Origin: UBA9647 sp049522195
Lineage (GTDB): Bacteria > Bacteroidota > Ignavibacteria > UBA10030
Assembly (NCBI GenBank): GCA_049522195.1
Contig: JBEKOB010000078.1
Span: forward strand, 1 to 18,596
Direction of reading: 5' to 3'
DNA length: 18,596 nt
How positions within the stretch are numbered: the stretch's first letter is position 1; each line of letters opens with the position of its first letter. Shown piece after piece: positions 7,469-16,300 of this stretch. The notes beneath the pieces are model-generated. The model was not told the origin of the DNA. It searched no databases and worked only from the letters and a program-made list of their open reading frames with translations. A program made the position numbers and the translations under genes.

Positions 7469-7497
7469 CGAGAATGTGTCAGCCAAAGTCAGACGTA

Positions 7498-7992
7498 CTA
7501 CTGGGTCGGAGGCTCCTGGCGATTGCGCGGCAGGTTCCGGACGAGATCACGGAGGTTCTGCTGGAATCGCGCCTCGAACACCAGGTATTCCGCAAGCTGT
7601 TTGCTGGTGAGAGTCCCTTTCAACTCCTCCACATATTTTGATTTCGCTTCGTTGATCTGGCGTTCCAGCGACAGCAACTCATCGACCATCTTGTCATACT
7701 CCGAATCGGCAGCTTTGCTTTTGCGAAGTTCCTGCATTCGACCAAGAGCCTGGACTTGCTTCTTCCGGAGGTCACGCAGAGACTCCTGATACTTGTTGTA
7801 TCGCGCGAAGAACTTTATTGAACTCTGTTCATCCAGGTTCAGCACTTCCATCAGGCGGATCTTCTTGAATTGTTCCACCCGCTCGAGAGCTCTTCCTTGT
7901 CCCTGTGGTGGATTGTCCTGAGCAGTACTTTGCGCCGCCACCGCAGCGAAGACAAGCAGAAGTAAACCGGCTCTTCTGATCAGCGCATTCAT
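7498..7992 (-). CDS. Spy/CpxP-like periplasmic protein encoded with an ECF sigma factor
   Basis: This 164-residue exported protein has a signal peptide (hydrophobic residues about 9-20) with likely cleavage at VAA before Q21, or STA before Q25. The mature part is almost entirely helical and highly charged, with the segment FKKIRLMEVLNLDEQSSIKFFARY followed by a long charged helix and TLTSKQLAEYLVFEARF. That pattern resembles the LTxxQ-type Spy/CpxP/ZraP periplasmic chaperone-sensors, and similar proteins commonly accompany ECF sigma operons in this phylum. The ATG overlaps the anti-sigma stop as ATGA, and GAAAGGA lies about 8 nt upstream. A role as stress sensor or feedback partner of the anti-sigma factor is inferred, not shown. 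Confidence 0.72.
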   Translation of the reverse strand: MNALIRRAGLLLLVFAAVAAQSTAQDNPPQGQGRALERVEQFKKIRLMEVLNLDEQSSIKFFARYNKYQESLRDLRKKQVQALGRMQELRKSKAADSEYDKMVDELLSLERQINEAKSKYVEELKGTLTSKQLAEYLVFEARFQQNLRDLVRNLPRNRQEPPTQ

Positions 7993-8630
7993 AAAATCGT
8001 CCTTTCACCCAGATTTGCAACGAGTACGTCAACTTCAGAAGAGCTGAGCTGGTCCAGATTCTCCGTCTGTCCAATGTCGAGGATGGACTCATTTGAGAGC
8101 GAAATCTGATCTGCCCCGGCAAGGAGGTGATCGCTCCGCAGGAATGGGACTGCAAGCATTGCGCTGGTCTCATTTTCCGCTTGAGCCGAAATCGTCTCGC
8201 GGTGGATCTGATCCAGAATCACATCGACCAATTCTTCGGTCTCGAGGCCCCGCACAACCGGCTGCAATGGATTGTGCTCTTGATCTGACTCCCGAAGCGC
8301 AGACGGTACGCGGAACAGGATGAAAAGCAGCATTGCTCCCACTACAATCGGTGCTGCGAACCGTGTGATCAGCGGATGAGCGAAGAATGGGGTCGATTTC
8401 TTCCCCTGCAGCCGTTCACGGACCCGAGGCAGGACAGTCGTGAAATAGCCATCATACGGCGGCCGGGCTTCAAAGGCATCAAGATGGCTGAAGGCTGCCC
8501 GCAGGTTCTCCAGCTCAGCCCGACAAGCGCCACACTCTTGGAGATGGGCTTCCACCCAAGGCCGGAGCGATTCTTCGAGCATATTGTTCAAATAGTCCGG
8601 CAACAGATATTCAACGTGTTCCGTGCGCAC
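7989..8630 (-). CDS. Zinc-finger-type transmembrane anti-sigma factor
   Basis: This 213-residue protein has a short cytoplasmic N-terminal anti-sigma domain with the zinc-binding signature HLQECGAC (H29-x3-C33-x2-C36), as in the ZAS/zf-HC2 family, which holds ECF sigma factors inactive. One hydrophobic span at about 91-108 crosses the inner membrane, and about 100 residues, acidic and Ser-rich, lie in the periplasm. The start is GTG at 8630, inside the sigma gene (20-nt overlap), so the two are coupled. The stop overlaps the next gene by ATGA. Position directly after the sigma gene and topology together make the role likely. Proteolytic release is plausible but not visible in sequence. Confidence 0.85.
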   Translation of the reverse strand: MRTEHVEYLLPDYLNNMLEESLRPWVEAHLQECGACRAELENLRAAFSHLDAFEARPPYDGYFTTVLPRVRERLQGKKSTPFFAHPLITRFAAPIVVGAMLLFILFRVPSALRESDQEHNPLQPVVRGLETEELVDVILDQIHRETISAQAENETSAMLAVPFLRSDHLLAGADQISLSNESILDIGQTENLDQLSSSEVDVLVANLGERTIL

Positions 8631-9168
8631 GCCTCACATGCTCCTGTATTTTCTTCACTGCGTGAAAGTAATTTGCCTTCAGGCCACCGACCGAGGTTTT
8701 CAGTATCTTCCCAATCTCTTCGTACGGGAGCTCCTCGTAGTATCGGAGAATGAAGACCGCCTTTTGCTTCTCCGGCAACGTCCCGATCGCTTCCTCGATC
8801 AGTTCCTTCTCTTCCTTCTTTTCTAATGCTTCGTCAGGTGGTACTGTCGACGTGTCCTCCACATCGAACACCTCATCGAGCCTGAAGAACTTCCGCACTT
8901 TCTGCCGTCGCAGCGTGTTCAGCGCGATATTGACGGTGATCCTGTAGAGCCAGGTGTAGAGAGATGACTCAGCCCGGAAGTCCCTCAGCGACTCATACGC
9001 CTTACAGAACACTTCCTGCGTGACGTCATCCGCACTGTCGTGATCGTTGATGAATCGGCGCGCCACCCGGTACACCTTTTCCTGATAACGCAGGACGAGA
9101 TGATTGAACGACGCCTCATCACCCTTCTGAAATAGTTGAACAAGCTCTAAATCGCTTCGATCCCTCAT
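8611..9168 (-). CDS. RNA polymerase ECF-type sigma factor (RpoE-like)
   Basis: This 185-residue sigma factor has only regions 2 and 4, as in the extracytoplasmic-function group. Region 2 covers about 15-85, with YRVARRFINDHDSADDVTQEVF for core and -10 binding and SSLYTWLYRITVNIALN for promoter melting. Region 4 covers about 125-175, with GTLPEKQKAVFILRYYEELPYEEIG and the helix-turn-helix. The variable linker is acidic (DVEDTSTVPPDEALEKKEEKE). It overlaps its anti-sigma gene by 20 nt, so the pair is probably made stoichiometrically. The 136-bp gap upstream holds a possible autoregulatory promoter. The trigger is not visible, but the downstream Spy-like protein points to envelope stress. Confidence 0.93.
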   Translation of the reverse strand: MRDRSDLELVQLFQKGDEASFNHLVLRYQEKVYRVARRFINDHDSADDVTQEVFCKAYESLRDFRAESSLYTWLYRITVNIALNTLRRQKVRKFFRLDEVFDVEDTSTVPPDEALEKKEEKELIEEAIGTLPEKQKAVFILRYYEELPYEEIGKILKTSVGGLKANYFHAVKKIQEHVRRAHGTR

Positions 9169-9219
9169 CTACGGCAGATTTCTCGCACTGTTTTGACAAG
9201 TCGGGCCACACAAAAGTTT

Positions 9220-9247
9220 AACGTTCTTTGGCCTCAAAATCGTTGCC
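9220..9247 (-). promoter_or_regulatory. Possible ECF-type autoregulatory promoter of the sigma operon
   Basis: On the minus strand GGCAAC (9247-9242) is separated by 18 nt from CGTTA (9223-9219). This resembles the GGAAC...CGT pattern of many ECF sigma promoters and would give a leader of about 40-50 nt before the ATG at 9168. The match is imperfect. A TTGACA also occurs in this gap but lacks a matching -10 element. Confidence 0.3.
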
Positions 9248-9304
9248 ATCTCGTCACATGAAAGGACAGGATGTCAAGAATGAGAAGATCCCTCCCTCTC
9301 GCTC

Positions 9305-10582
9305 TCAGGAAACCCTCTTGATGACGACCAACGTAACATCATCCGATTGGGGTTCCCCTGCAACGAATTTCTCAACATCGGAGACAATCCCGCCAAGGAA
9401 CCCTCCTGCACCCTGATCACTGTAGCCCACCATGGCTTGCCGAAATCGCGTCTCACCATATTCTTCAAATGACTTGTTCATCGCCTCCGTCACTCCGTCG
9501 GTGTAGAGCACAAGAAAGTCACCGGGTTCGAGCGTATGAGTCACCTGCTCGAATTCAACGCTTTCAAACATTCCGACGGGCAGTCCCGTGGCCGGCAGGG
9601 AAGTGATCGAAAGCTGTTTCGATCGAAGGACGTACGGGAAGCAATGACCTGCATTCACGTAAAGGATTGTCCCCGCTCGCGGATCGAGAATGGCGATGAA
9701 CATCGTGATGTATCGCTCAGGTTCAGTGTTGGTGTGGACCACGGTGTTCAGCTTGCCCACGAGACTCGCAAGATTGCTCGTTCCTTCGATATACGCATGA
9801 AGAGACGCTTGCAGTGTGGAGACGAGGAGAGCTGCGGGGACTCCCTTGCCCGAAACATCCGCGATGACGAGAGCATACCTTCCGTCGGATAGAGGGATGA
9901 AGTCATAGTAATCTCCCCCAATGAGCTTCGAGGGGCGGGCTACCGCGTCGACCTCGTAGCCTTCAAGCGCCGGAAGTTCTTTCGGCAAGAGCCGCCGTTG
10001 AATGTGTCCGGCGATTTCCAGCTCCTTCTCAATCCGTTCCATCTCGACAATGTCCTGGTGCAGGCGTGCGGTCTCGATTGCAAGCGCCGCATGCACAGAG
10101 AACGCCTCGAGAAAGGTCTCATCCTCTTTCGAGAATGTCCCGGCATTCTTGTTCATGATCTGGAACACGCCGATGATCTTCCCTTTGCGGTCTCTCATCG
10201 GCATACAGAGCATCGTCTTCGTCTGGAATCCTGTCCGCAGATCAAAACCCGAGAAGAACCGTTTGTCCTTCCACGCGTCTTTCAGATTGATGGTCTTCCC
10301 GGTCTTGGCCACATGACCCGCGATCCCGGTACCAATCGGAAGTCTGATTTCAACGAGGTTTCTCCCCTTGAGCACCTTGGACCAGAGCTCTTTTCGCTCC
10401 TGATCGATGAGGTAGATCGTCCCGCGCGCCGCCTTGAGGTTCTTCGTCGCCAGATCGAGTATCAGCGCGAGAAGTTTATCAAGATTGAGCGTGGAGTTGA
10501 GGATTTTCGAAGCATTGATCAATGCCTCCAGACGCCTGATCTGGCTCCGGTCAGAGCGGCCTGGGGGTTTTCGCGTTGGCAT
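9305..10582 (-). CDS. GAF-domain PP2C-type serine phosphatase (RsbU/SpoIIE family)
   Basis: This is a 425-residue cytoplasmic regulator. A GAF sensor domain spans about 30-172 (LPIGTGIAGHVAKTGK; CMPMRDRKGKIIGVFQIMNK). A linker that is probably coiled coil (about 172-198) contains the ELEIAGHIQRRLLP motif typical of RsbU-like phosphatases. The PP2C domain covers about 210-425, with the expected metal-binding acids: D224 in IGGDYYD, D242 in IADVSGKG, D362 in YTDGVTEA, and D414/D415 in SDDVTLVV. Such enzymes dephosphorylate anti-anti-sigma proteins in partner-switching systems. No RsbV- or RsbW-like partner is in the window, so its target is elsewhere. The ATG at 10582 has AGGATC just upstream and its own promoter. 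The ECF sigma gene follows after 136 bp. Confidence 0.92.
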   Translation of the reverse strand: MPTRKPPGRSDRSQIRRLEALINASKILNSTLNLDKLLALILDLATKNLKAARGTIYLIDQERKELWSKVLKGRNLVEIRLPIGTGIAGHVAKTGKTINLKDAWKDKRFFSGFDLRTGFQTKTMLCMPMRDRKGKIIGVFQIMNKNAGTFSKEDETFLEAFSVHAALAIETARLHQDIVEMERIEKELEIAGHIQRRLLPKELPALEGYEVDAVARPSKLIGGDYYDFIPLSDGRYALVIADVSGKGVPAALLVSTLQASLHAYIEGTSNLASLVGKLNTVVHTNTEPERYITMFIAILDPRAGTILYVNAGHCFPYVLRSKQLSITSLPATGLPVGMFESVEFEQVTHTLEPGDFLVLYTDGVTEAMNKSFEEYGETRFRQAMVGYSDQGAGGFLGGIVSDVEKFVAGEPQSDDVTLVVIKRVS

Positions 10583-10636
10583 GAATGATCCTGTGGAGAT
10601 ACAGAGTTGACGTTTAAGGAAGTAGACCGCGAGCGT

Positions 10637-10665
10637 AGTATACTCTCAATCTTGCTTATAGTCAA
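10637..10665 (-). promoter_or_regulatory. Sigma-70-type promoter of the GAF-PP2C phosphatase gene
   Basis: On the minus strand TTGACT (10665-10660) is followed by 17 nt and TATACT (10642-10637). It lies just after the terminator of the upstream surface-protein cluster and about 55 nt before the ATG at 10582, which makes it a convincing start of a new transcription unit. Confidence 0.72.
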
Positions 10666-10705
10666 ACGGCTATGGACCGCATCAGGTTCCCCCCAACCTG
10701 AGAAA

Positions 10706-10735
10706 TAAAAAAGCCCCGACGGATACGCCGGGGCT
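10706..10735 (-). terminator. Strong rho-independent terminator of the surface-protein cluster
   Basis: On the minus strand AGCCCCG (10735-10729) pairs with CGGGGCT (10718-10712) around a 10-nt loop, followed by a TTTTTTATTT tract. It lies 28 nt after the stop of the cohesin/Ig/T9SS gene. Confidence 0.88.
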
Positions 10736-10763
10736 ATCTTGACTGGTGCAGTCAGTATCAAAC

Positions 10764-12632
10764 CTACTTCAGGAGAGTCATCCTCAGAGACGCCGAGAAA
10801 TCTCCCGCCGAAATGCGATAGATATAGACTCCAGAGGGGACGATCCTCCCTCTGTCATCCCGACCATCCCACACAATCTGGTGTCGTCCGGCACCGACCA
10901 CTTCTCCTCTGAGCATCGTCCTGATCAGAACACCAATGACGTTGTAGACTTCCAATCGGACAGGGGATTGCTTTGGCAGATCAAACACAATCGTCGTGGA
11001 CGGATTGAATGGGTTGGGATAATTCTGTCCCAGCGCATAATCTTTCGGTATGAAGCCGTCGGACTGAATACTGGTAATTGTGAAATTCCAGACCGTTGAG
11101 TCTTTCAGCCCGCGTGCATCCGCAAAGATCGCAACCACGGATTTGGGAACACCCTGACCATCTGTGAACGTTCGAGTGAACGTGTTGTCACCGGTCTTCT
11201 CGGCGACTCCATTCACCTTCCAAGTGAACGTGAGAGGGTTGCCATCAGGATCTGTTGCAACTACGGTGAATGTCGTTGCAACATTTCGCGAAATCGTAGT
11301 CACAGTGGCAGGTGTCCTCGAACCGAACACTGGTTTGTGATTCACAGACACCGTAGCCTTCGCCGTGTCCGCCAATGATCCATCGCTAGCCGTTACGGTA
11401 ATGACAAACGGTCCGGCGGGAGAACTTGGCGTAGTAAATGTTAACACACCGGTTGAGGATACAGTTGCCCCACTCGGCCCATTCAGCAAGTTGTAAGCAA
11501 TCGTGGACCCCGCGTCAGGATCAGTTGCGGAATACGCAAACGTGAGGGTTGTCCCCTCGTTGATTGTCGTATCGCGCAGTTTCAAGACAAAGGATGGTGG
11601 CCGATTCACATGGATCACCGTGATCTTTGCCTTCGCTGTGTCGGCCAGAGAGCCATCAGTGACACTGACAACGACGTTGGCAGCTCCAAGCTGAGAGAAT
11701 GCCGGATTCCAGGAAAAGAGCCCCGCACTCGATACGGTAGCTCCTGAAGGTCCGCTCTCCAGTTTGTATGTGAGATTCGTTCCTGCATCAGGATCACTCG
11801 CCGAGTAAGAGAAGGTATACAAGCTGCCGTCACTGATCGTCGTATCCCGCATTTTATTGACGAAGGAAGGCTTTCGATTCGTGTGTGTCACTGTGATGGA
11901 AACTGTTGTGCTGTCTTTTGCTCCGCCAAGGTCTACGACCCTGATCTTAATGGAATAGGGACCGGCTTGGCCATAGTCGGGGACCCAGGTAAAGGCACCG
12001 GTGGAGGCTACAATAGAAGCACCCGTCGGACCTCCGACGAGAGAATACGACAGCGTGTCGTTAAGGTCTGGATCGGTCGCGACGGCAGTGAACCTGAGGG
12101 TGTCTTTCTCCGCAACGGTTTTCGCGCTGATGGCGGTCATCGTCGGCGCTCTATTGACGCGCAACGAGCCGCTAGTCAGGACCGCTGCCGGCGTGCCCGT
12201 GTTGAACGTGACGCTGATGATCTGCAAGGCCGTGACTCCCGTCTTGTTCTGCGCTGTGCCCGTAACGTACGCAAGGATACCGCTTCCCGTCGCGTCAAGT
12301 GAGCTCGCAGCCGATATCTTTATTTTACCTGGCCCGAATGGTGCAATCGTATAATTGGCGGATGCGAGCCAGCCATCGATAACTGTCCCAGTTAGATCAT
12401 AACCTGTAATACGAACAATTGTAGTGTCACACGAAAGAATGAGTTCGACAGATGATACACCGAGATTGGTTAAGTTTCCCACGCTAACCGGGATTCTAAC
12501 CAAATCACCGGGTGCCGCCACCATAGTCGGGGCACTGACACTGACTTGAGCTTGCAGTGTACCCCATCCGACAAGTAGACCCAGCAACAGGGCCATTCCG
12601 ATAGAACAAAAATGTCTCAATTGATTCTGCAT
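10764..12632 (-). CDS. T9SS-exported protein: cohesin-like domain, four Ig-like domains, type A sorting domain
   Basis: This 622-residue secreted protein has a signal peptide (about 12-28, cleaved at LQA before Q29). A cohesin-like beta-sandwich follows (about 30-158: APGDLVRIPVSVGN, SVELILSCDTTIV, LDATGSGILAYVTG). Four cadherin/Ig-like repeats of about 90 residues lie at roughly 160-250, 252-341, 343-430 and 431-521, recognisable by NRxP starts and (A/S)TDPD motifs that could bind Ca2+. The C-terminal T9SS sorting domain (530-622) has NYPNPFNPSTTI, VYNVIGVLI and PSGVYIYRI and ends MTLLK. It should cross the outer membrane and be displayed or released. AGGAGG (12637-12642) lies 4 nt before the ATG. 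It is last in the minus-strand cluster, 57 nt after the stand-alone cohesin gene. Confidence 0.88.
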   Translation of the reverse strand: MQNQLRHFCSIGMALLLGLLVGWGTLQAQVSVSAPTMVAAPGDLVRIPVSVGNLTNLGVSSVELILSCDTTIVRITGYDLTGTVIDGWLASANYTIAPFGPGKIKISAASSLDATGSGILAYVTGTAQNKTGVTALQIISVTFNTGTPAAVLTSGSLRVNRAPTMTAISAKTVAEKDTLRFTAVATDPDLNDTLSYSLVGGPTGASIVASTGAFTWVPDYGQAGPYSIKIRVVDLGGAKDSTTVSITVTHTNRKPSFVNKMRDTTISDGSLYTFSYSASDPDAGTNLTYKLESGPSGATVSSAGLFSWNPAFSQLGAANVVVSVTDGSLADTAKAKITVIHVNRPPSFVLKLRDTTINEGTTLTFAYSATDPDAGSTIAYNLLNGPSGATVSSTGVLTFTTPSSPAGPFVITVTASDGSLADTAKATVSVNHKPVFGSRTPATVTTISRNVATTFTVVATDPDGNPLTFTWKVNGVAEKTGDNTFTRTFTDGQGVPKSVVAIFADARGLKDSTVWNFTITSIQSDGFIPKDYALGQNYPNPFNPSTTIVFDLPKQSPVRLEVYNVIGVLIRTMLRGEVVGAGRHQIVWDGRDDRGRIVPSGVYIYRISAGDFSASLRMTLLK

Positions 12633-12689
12633 TGCTCCTCCTCATGTATAATGTTCTATGATCCATCCGCAGTTAAGTAATTCATTTCC

Positions 12690-13259
12690 TTATTTGCGAT
12701 GCCGATCCGAGCTCTGCTTGCCCTTCCTGTCACCTGGAACGCGCACCGTTATCACGCCGTCGACAGTCTTTGATTCTGGTTTTCCGGCATTAAATATAAT
12801 ATTCGATAACCGAATAGAACTTTTCCCTTCATTTGCCGCGACAATCGCGGGAATATTCACGAGAACGCCACCGCTCTTGATAGGGAAAGCGCTAGCGCCA
12901 GCAACCTTCACACGACCTTTGTTATATGGTGCCACAGAGTTATTCGCTATCATCATGAACCCTTCTGTGAGCGTACCTTTTTGTTCTACTCCAAGCAAGT
13001 TTACAACACTCGTGTCACAAGAAATCACAAATTCGATTGCCGTGATCTCTTCTTTTCCGATATTCCCAACCGTGACTGGGATAGTGATCTTCTTTCCAGG
13101 GCTCACCGTCAACTTTGGTAGGCTCACCAGCACTTGTGCGGCCAAATCACCGTGCAAGAAGAAAAGTAAAACAAAACCTACGAAAAGAGCCCAAGGTCTA
13201 TTGAATCTTGTTACACCTGATCTGGGCCATCGAACCAGCCTCAAACGCTGAGTTATCAT
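12690..13259 (-). CDS. Stand-alone cohesin-like exported protein
   Basis: This 189-residue protein consists of a signal peptide with an unusually long basic N-region (hydrophobic core about 23-36; likely cleavage at LAA before Q42) and a single cohesin-like domain (about 43-172). It is clearly paralogous to the N-terminal domain of the next gene: compare PVTVGNIG, EFVISCDTSVV and NIIFNAGKP with PVSVGNLT, ELILSCDTTIV and SVTFNTGTP. It ends in a short basic tail and has no Ig repeats or T9SS sorting domain, so it probably stays in the periplasm or is exported by another route. GAGGTG lies about 3 nt before the ATG. No dockerin-like partner was seen in the window, so any binding role is inference. 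Confidence 0.78.
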   Translation of the reverse strand: MITQRLRLVRWPRSGVTRFNRPWALFVGFVLLFFLHGDLAAQVLVSLPKLTVSPGKKITIPVTVGNIGKEEITAIEFVISCDTSVVNLLGVEQKGTLTEGFMMIANNSVAPYNKGRVKVAGASAFPIKSGGVLVNIPAIVAANEGKSSIRLSNIIFNAGKPESKTVDGVITVRVPGDRKGKQSSDRHRK

Positions 13260-13365
13260 CGCACCTCAATAGTAACACGTTCAAGATGTATCAATGGTGT
13301 TTGGAGTCACACGGTTGCCTCGAAAAATGGCCAAATGTGTGACAAGAAGCAACTCAATCCCTCTA

Positions 13366-16300
13366 CTACTTCGCCAACAGCAATCGTCTGGTGGCAACGA
13401 ATTGTTGGGATCCCGAAACACCAGGGGCATTTGCGGTGAGACGGCAAAGGTACGTTCCGCTCGGCATACCAGTAGCGTCCCAACGGGCTGTGTAGGACCC
13501 ACGACTTCGGAGGCCCTCAACAAGAACAGCAACCTCTCTGCCGAGTATATCATAGACCTTGAGAGAGACGAAGCTGTTTTCTGGCAACTCGTAGTTAATG
13601 GAGGTGCCGGGATTGAATGGGTTGGGATAGTTTTGATGAAGCAAGAACATGGTGGGCAGATCTGAGTCGTCTTTTTCCACATTCACTATCACGAAATTCC
13701 ACTCGGTCGAGTCAGCAACCCCATCACTGTTTCTGAAGACTGCTCGCACTGACTGAGTAACATTTGAACCGGCAAAGGTATACGTGAACGCTGTATCCAC
13801 CCCATTCTTCATCGACACGCCATTGACTTTCCACTCGACGCTGAGCGGCTTGTTGTCAGGATCGGCTATACTTACCTTAAACGTTGTCGGGATATTGTAG
13901 GGAACCTGACTTATCGTCGCTGGGAGTCTGAACACAAGGTAAGGCTTGCGGTCCGACGGGGTGCCTATCGCAAGCAAGTTCGTCCCATCGAGAATGTAAT
14001 TCGCCCCCTGGACATGCACCGTCAGCACGGTGTCCCCTTTTGGAGTTACGCTGAGATTGTTCAAACCGTACATGCTTCCAAGTCCCAGCAGATTCCAAGC
14101 CGAAGTTGCGGGGGGCCCATCCGCTCTTAAAATCATCCTTGCATCCGTCGCTTTTGAGATTCTCAGGCCGCTCGCTTCAGTAGAAAGCTCAAGATCAAAT
14201 CTTTGATCGCTGCCAAAACTCCCCGGAGATGAGGTCATACGCCAATAGTAAGGTGTATAGCTGCCTATCCTGACTCCCAATCCACCGTCCAACGGCAATC
14301 CATTTGTTCCCGCGGGAGACGCGTCAACATGCGCGATCTCAATAATTCCAGGGTTCCTGGCTGGATAAGCACTGGTGAACGTCAAAATCAAAGGCCGGTA
14401 TTTGTTCACCGAACCAGTTGGAAACTCGTATCTGCCATTCGGGTAAATATTCGGATCACCGGCACCGCCTGTTACTGTTTGTCGTATCCTTCCCACAATG
14501 TGGCTGACGCTCGATCCAGTTACTCCCTGCCGGTCGAAGCCTTGCGACGTCGCCGTGTGTGACAGAACAACTGACCGTGTGCCGGCATCGAGCACGCCGC
14601 TGACAAAGAACAGGATTGAACCGGACCCGAAGGAAAGATCACCTCGTTGTAGCTGGACACCCCCCTGATTATTTAATTGAAGATGAATTGCAGAGGCACC
14701 CCCTTGAAGGGCCAAGCCGGAGTCCGGAACCCCAAATACCTGCGGGAGTGTTCCAGCGAAGCTGATGATCGAGCTGGATCCAGTCGTGCTGGAGAATCCA
14801 CCCTGCAAGATGTCAGCGCTATCCTTAATCGTGAGATTACGTGCAACAAACGAACCGGGTGCTCCAAATTCTATTCCGCCGTTGATCGAATTGATGAGGA
14901 GTTTCTGTACGGTCCTGTTCACATCAAGACGAACGACAGTTGGAGATTGAGTTCCATTGCCGAGGATTGAGAGCCGTGCGACCGAAATCTGCGGACCATT
15001 TTGGAACTCCTGACTGGTGGGGGTGATAACAGTGCTTTTGCTATACACCAGATTGTAGTTTGAAACAACCAGTTTACCCTGACCTCCAACAGCGTCCTTT
15101 ATACGTCCGCCATTTACTTCAACCAGTCCACCATCCATAAGTGTGGCTGTTGATGAACCCAAATCGAGCTTTCCCCCATCAAGAATAATGGCATCCTTCA
15201 CAACGAGATCACCGGTCACGGCCACCGATGAAGAATCAAGTGAGAGATTTGAGTTGTTGATTCGTAGAACATTGATGATTGTCGGGCTTGGAGGGAGTTC
15301 TGTCCCGGTGCGAATGTTCCCGATCGTTGAATCAACAAGATACCAAAGGCTCGCGAACGACCGATATGACGGAGGATTCGAGAGTTGCGCTGAGGTCTTT
15401 CTCCTGATGACCGTGGCGTTGTTCTCGATGATGACGGTGCCAGCATCAAAAGAAAACACTCCGTCAGACAAGTCCAGCTTTTCTGTTATAATCATGGGAG
15501 CAGAGCCAGGGCTTTTTCTTACTCCTTGCGGGTTCGATATGCTCAGGTTCGGTACGGAAAAACCAATTCCGCTGAAGAACATTTGGGGCCCATTTCCTCC
15601 AATGAACCGAAATTCTCCAGTGGAGGCGCCAATGGTACCATCACTGCGGTTATAGGCACTCACTCCCGCTGTGAGACCGGTCCCCGTCAGAGCAAGATGA
15701 TTGAACCCAAGGCCAATTTGTCCCCCTGCGTGAGTAAGAATATCCGATATCGTCAATACATGGGGCGTCTGGTCAACCGACAAGAGGGAGAGCGTTCCAT
15801 CGATTGCCGGAGGGTTATACACCAACTCCTCGATGCTGAAATCATTGTTCATGATGAGTGTGACAGACGTCCCTATGATGAACAGACGTCCGCCCGGCGT
15901 CCCATTGCTTGTGCCATCTGATCTGATGGCTTCCCGGTTTCGGGTTCCGTTTGATTGAAGCGTGATGGTGGAGCCGGTAAATATCAAATCGTTCCCGACT
16001 TGACCGAGAACAAGCGTCGGAATTCCATTCGAATCCTTTGATCCCACTGTAAGGGTCTTCGTGACGCGGCCAACCGTATCGAGCTGAGTCCTTGCCAGGA
16101 TTTGAAGATTGGGAATCCCAAGCTGATCAGAACTGCCAATTCGCAGCCGGGCATCGGGCCGGTTCATAATCAGAGATCCCCCCGCCGCTGTGTAACCGGC
16201 TGCCGCTGCACTCTGCAAGAAATCTCCCGATGTGGTAACCTGCAGATTGTATATCCCGAAATTCAGATTTCCCTTGTTGAATGCAACACCGCCCTGAACT

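Noticed and set aside
9254..9290. TTGACA-like -35 element upstream of the ECF sigma gene
   Set aside because: No acceptable -10 hexamer is found at 16-18 nt spacing.
12658..13251. 197-codon plus-strand open frame
   Set aside because: It is the antisense shadow of the stand-alone cohesin gene, which has a signal peptide, a Shine-Dalgarno and a paralogue next door.
13306..13343. Inverted repeat GTCACAC/GTGTGAC between the giant gene and the cohesin gene
   Set aside because: The stem is 7 bp with a 24-nt loop and no following T tract on the minus strand. It is too weak to call a terminator or operator.
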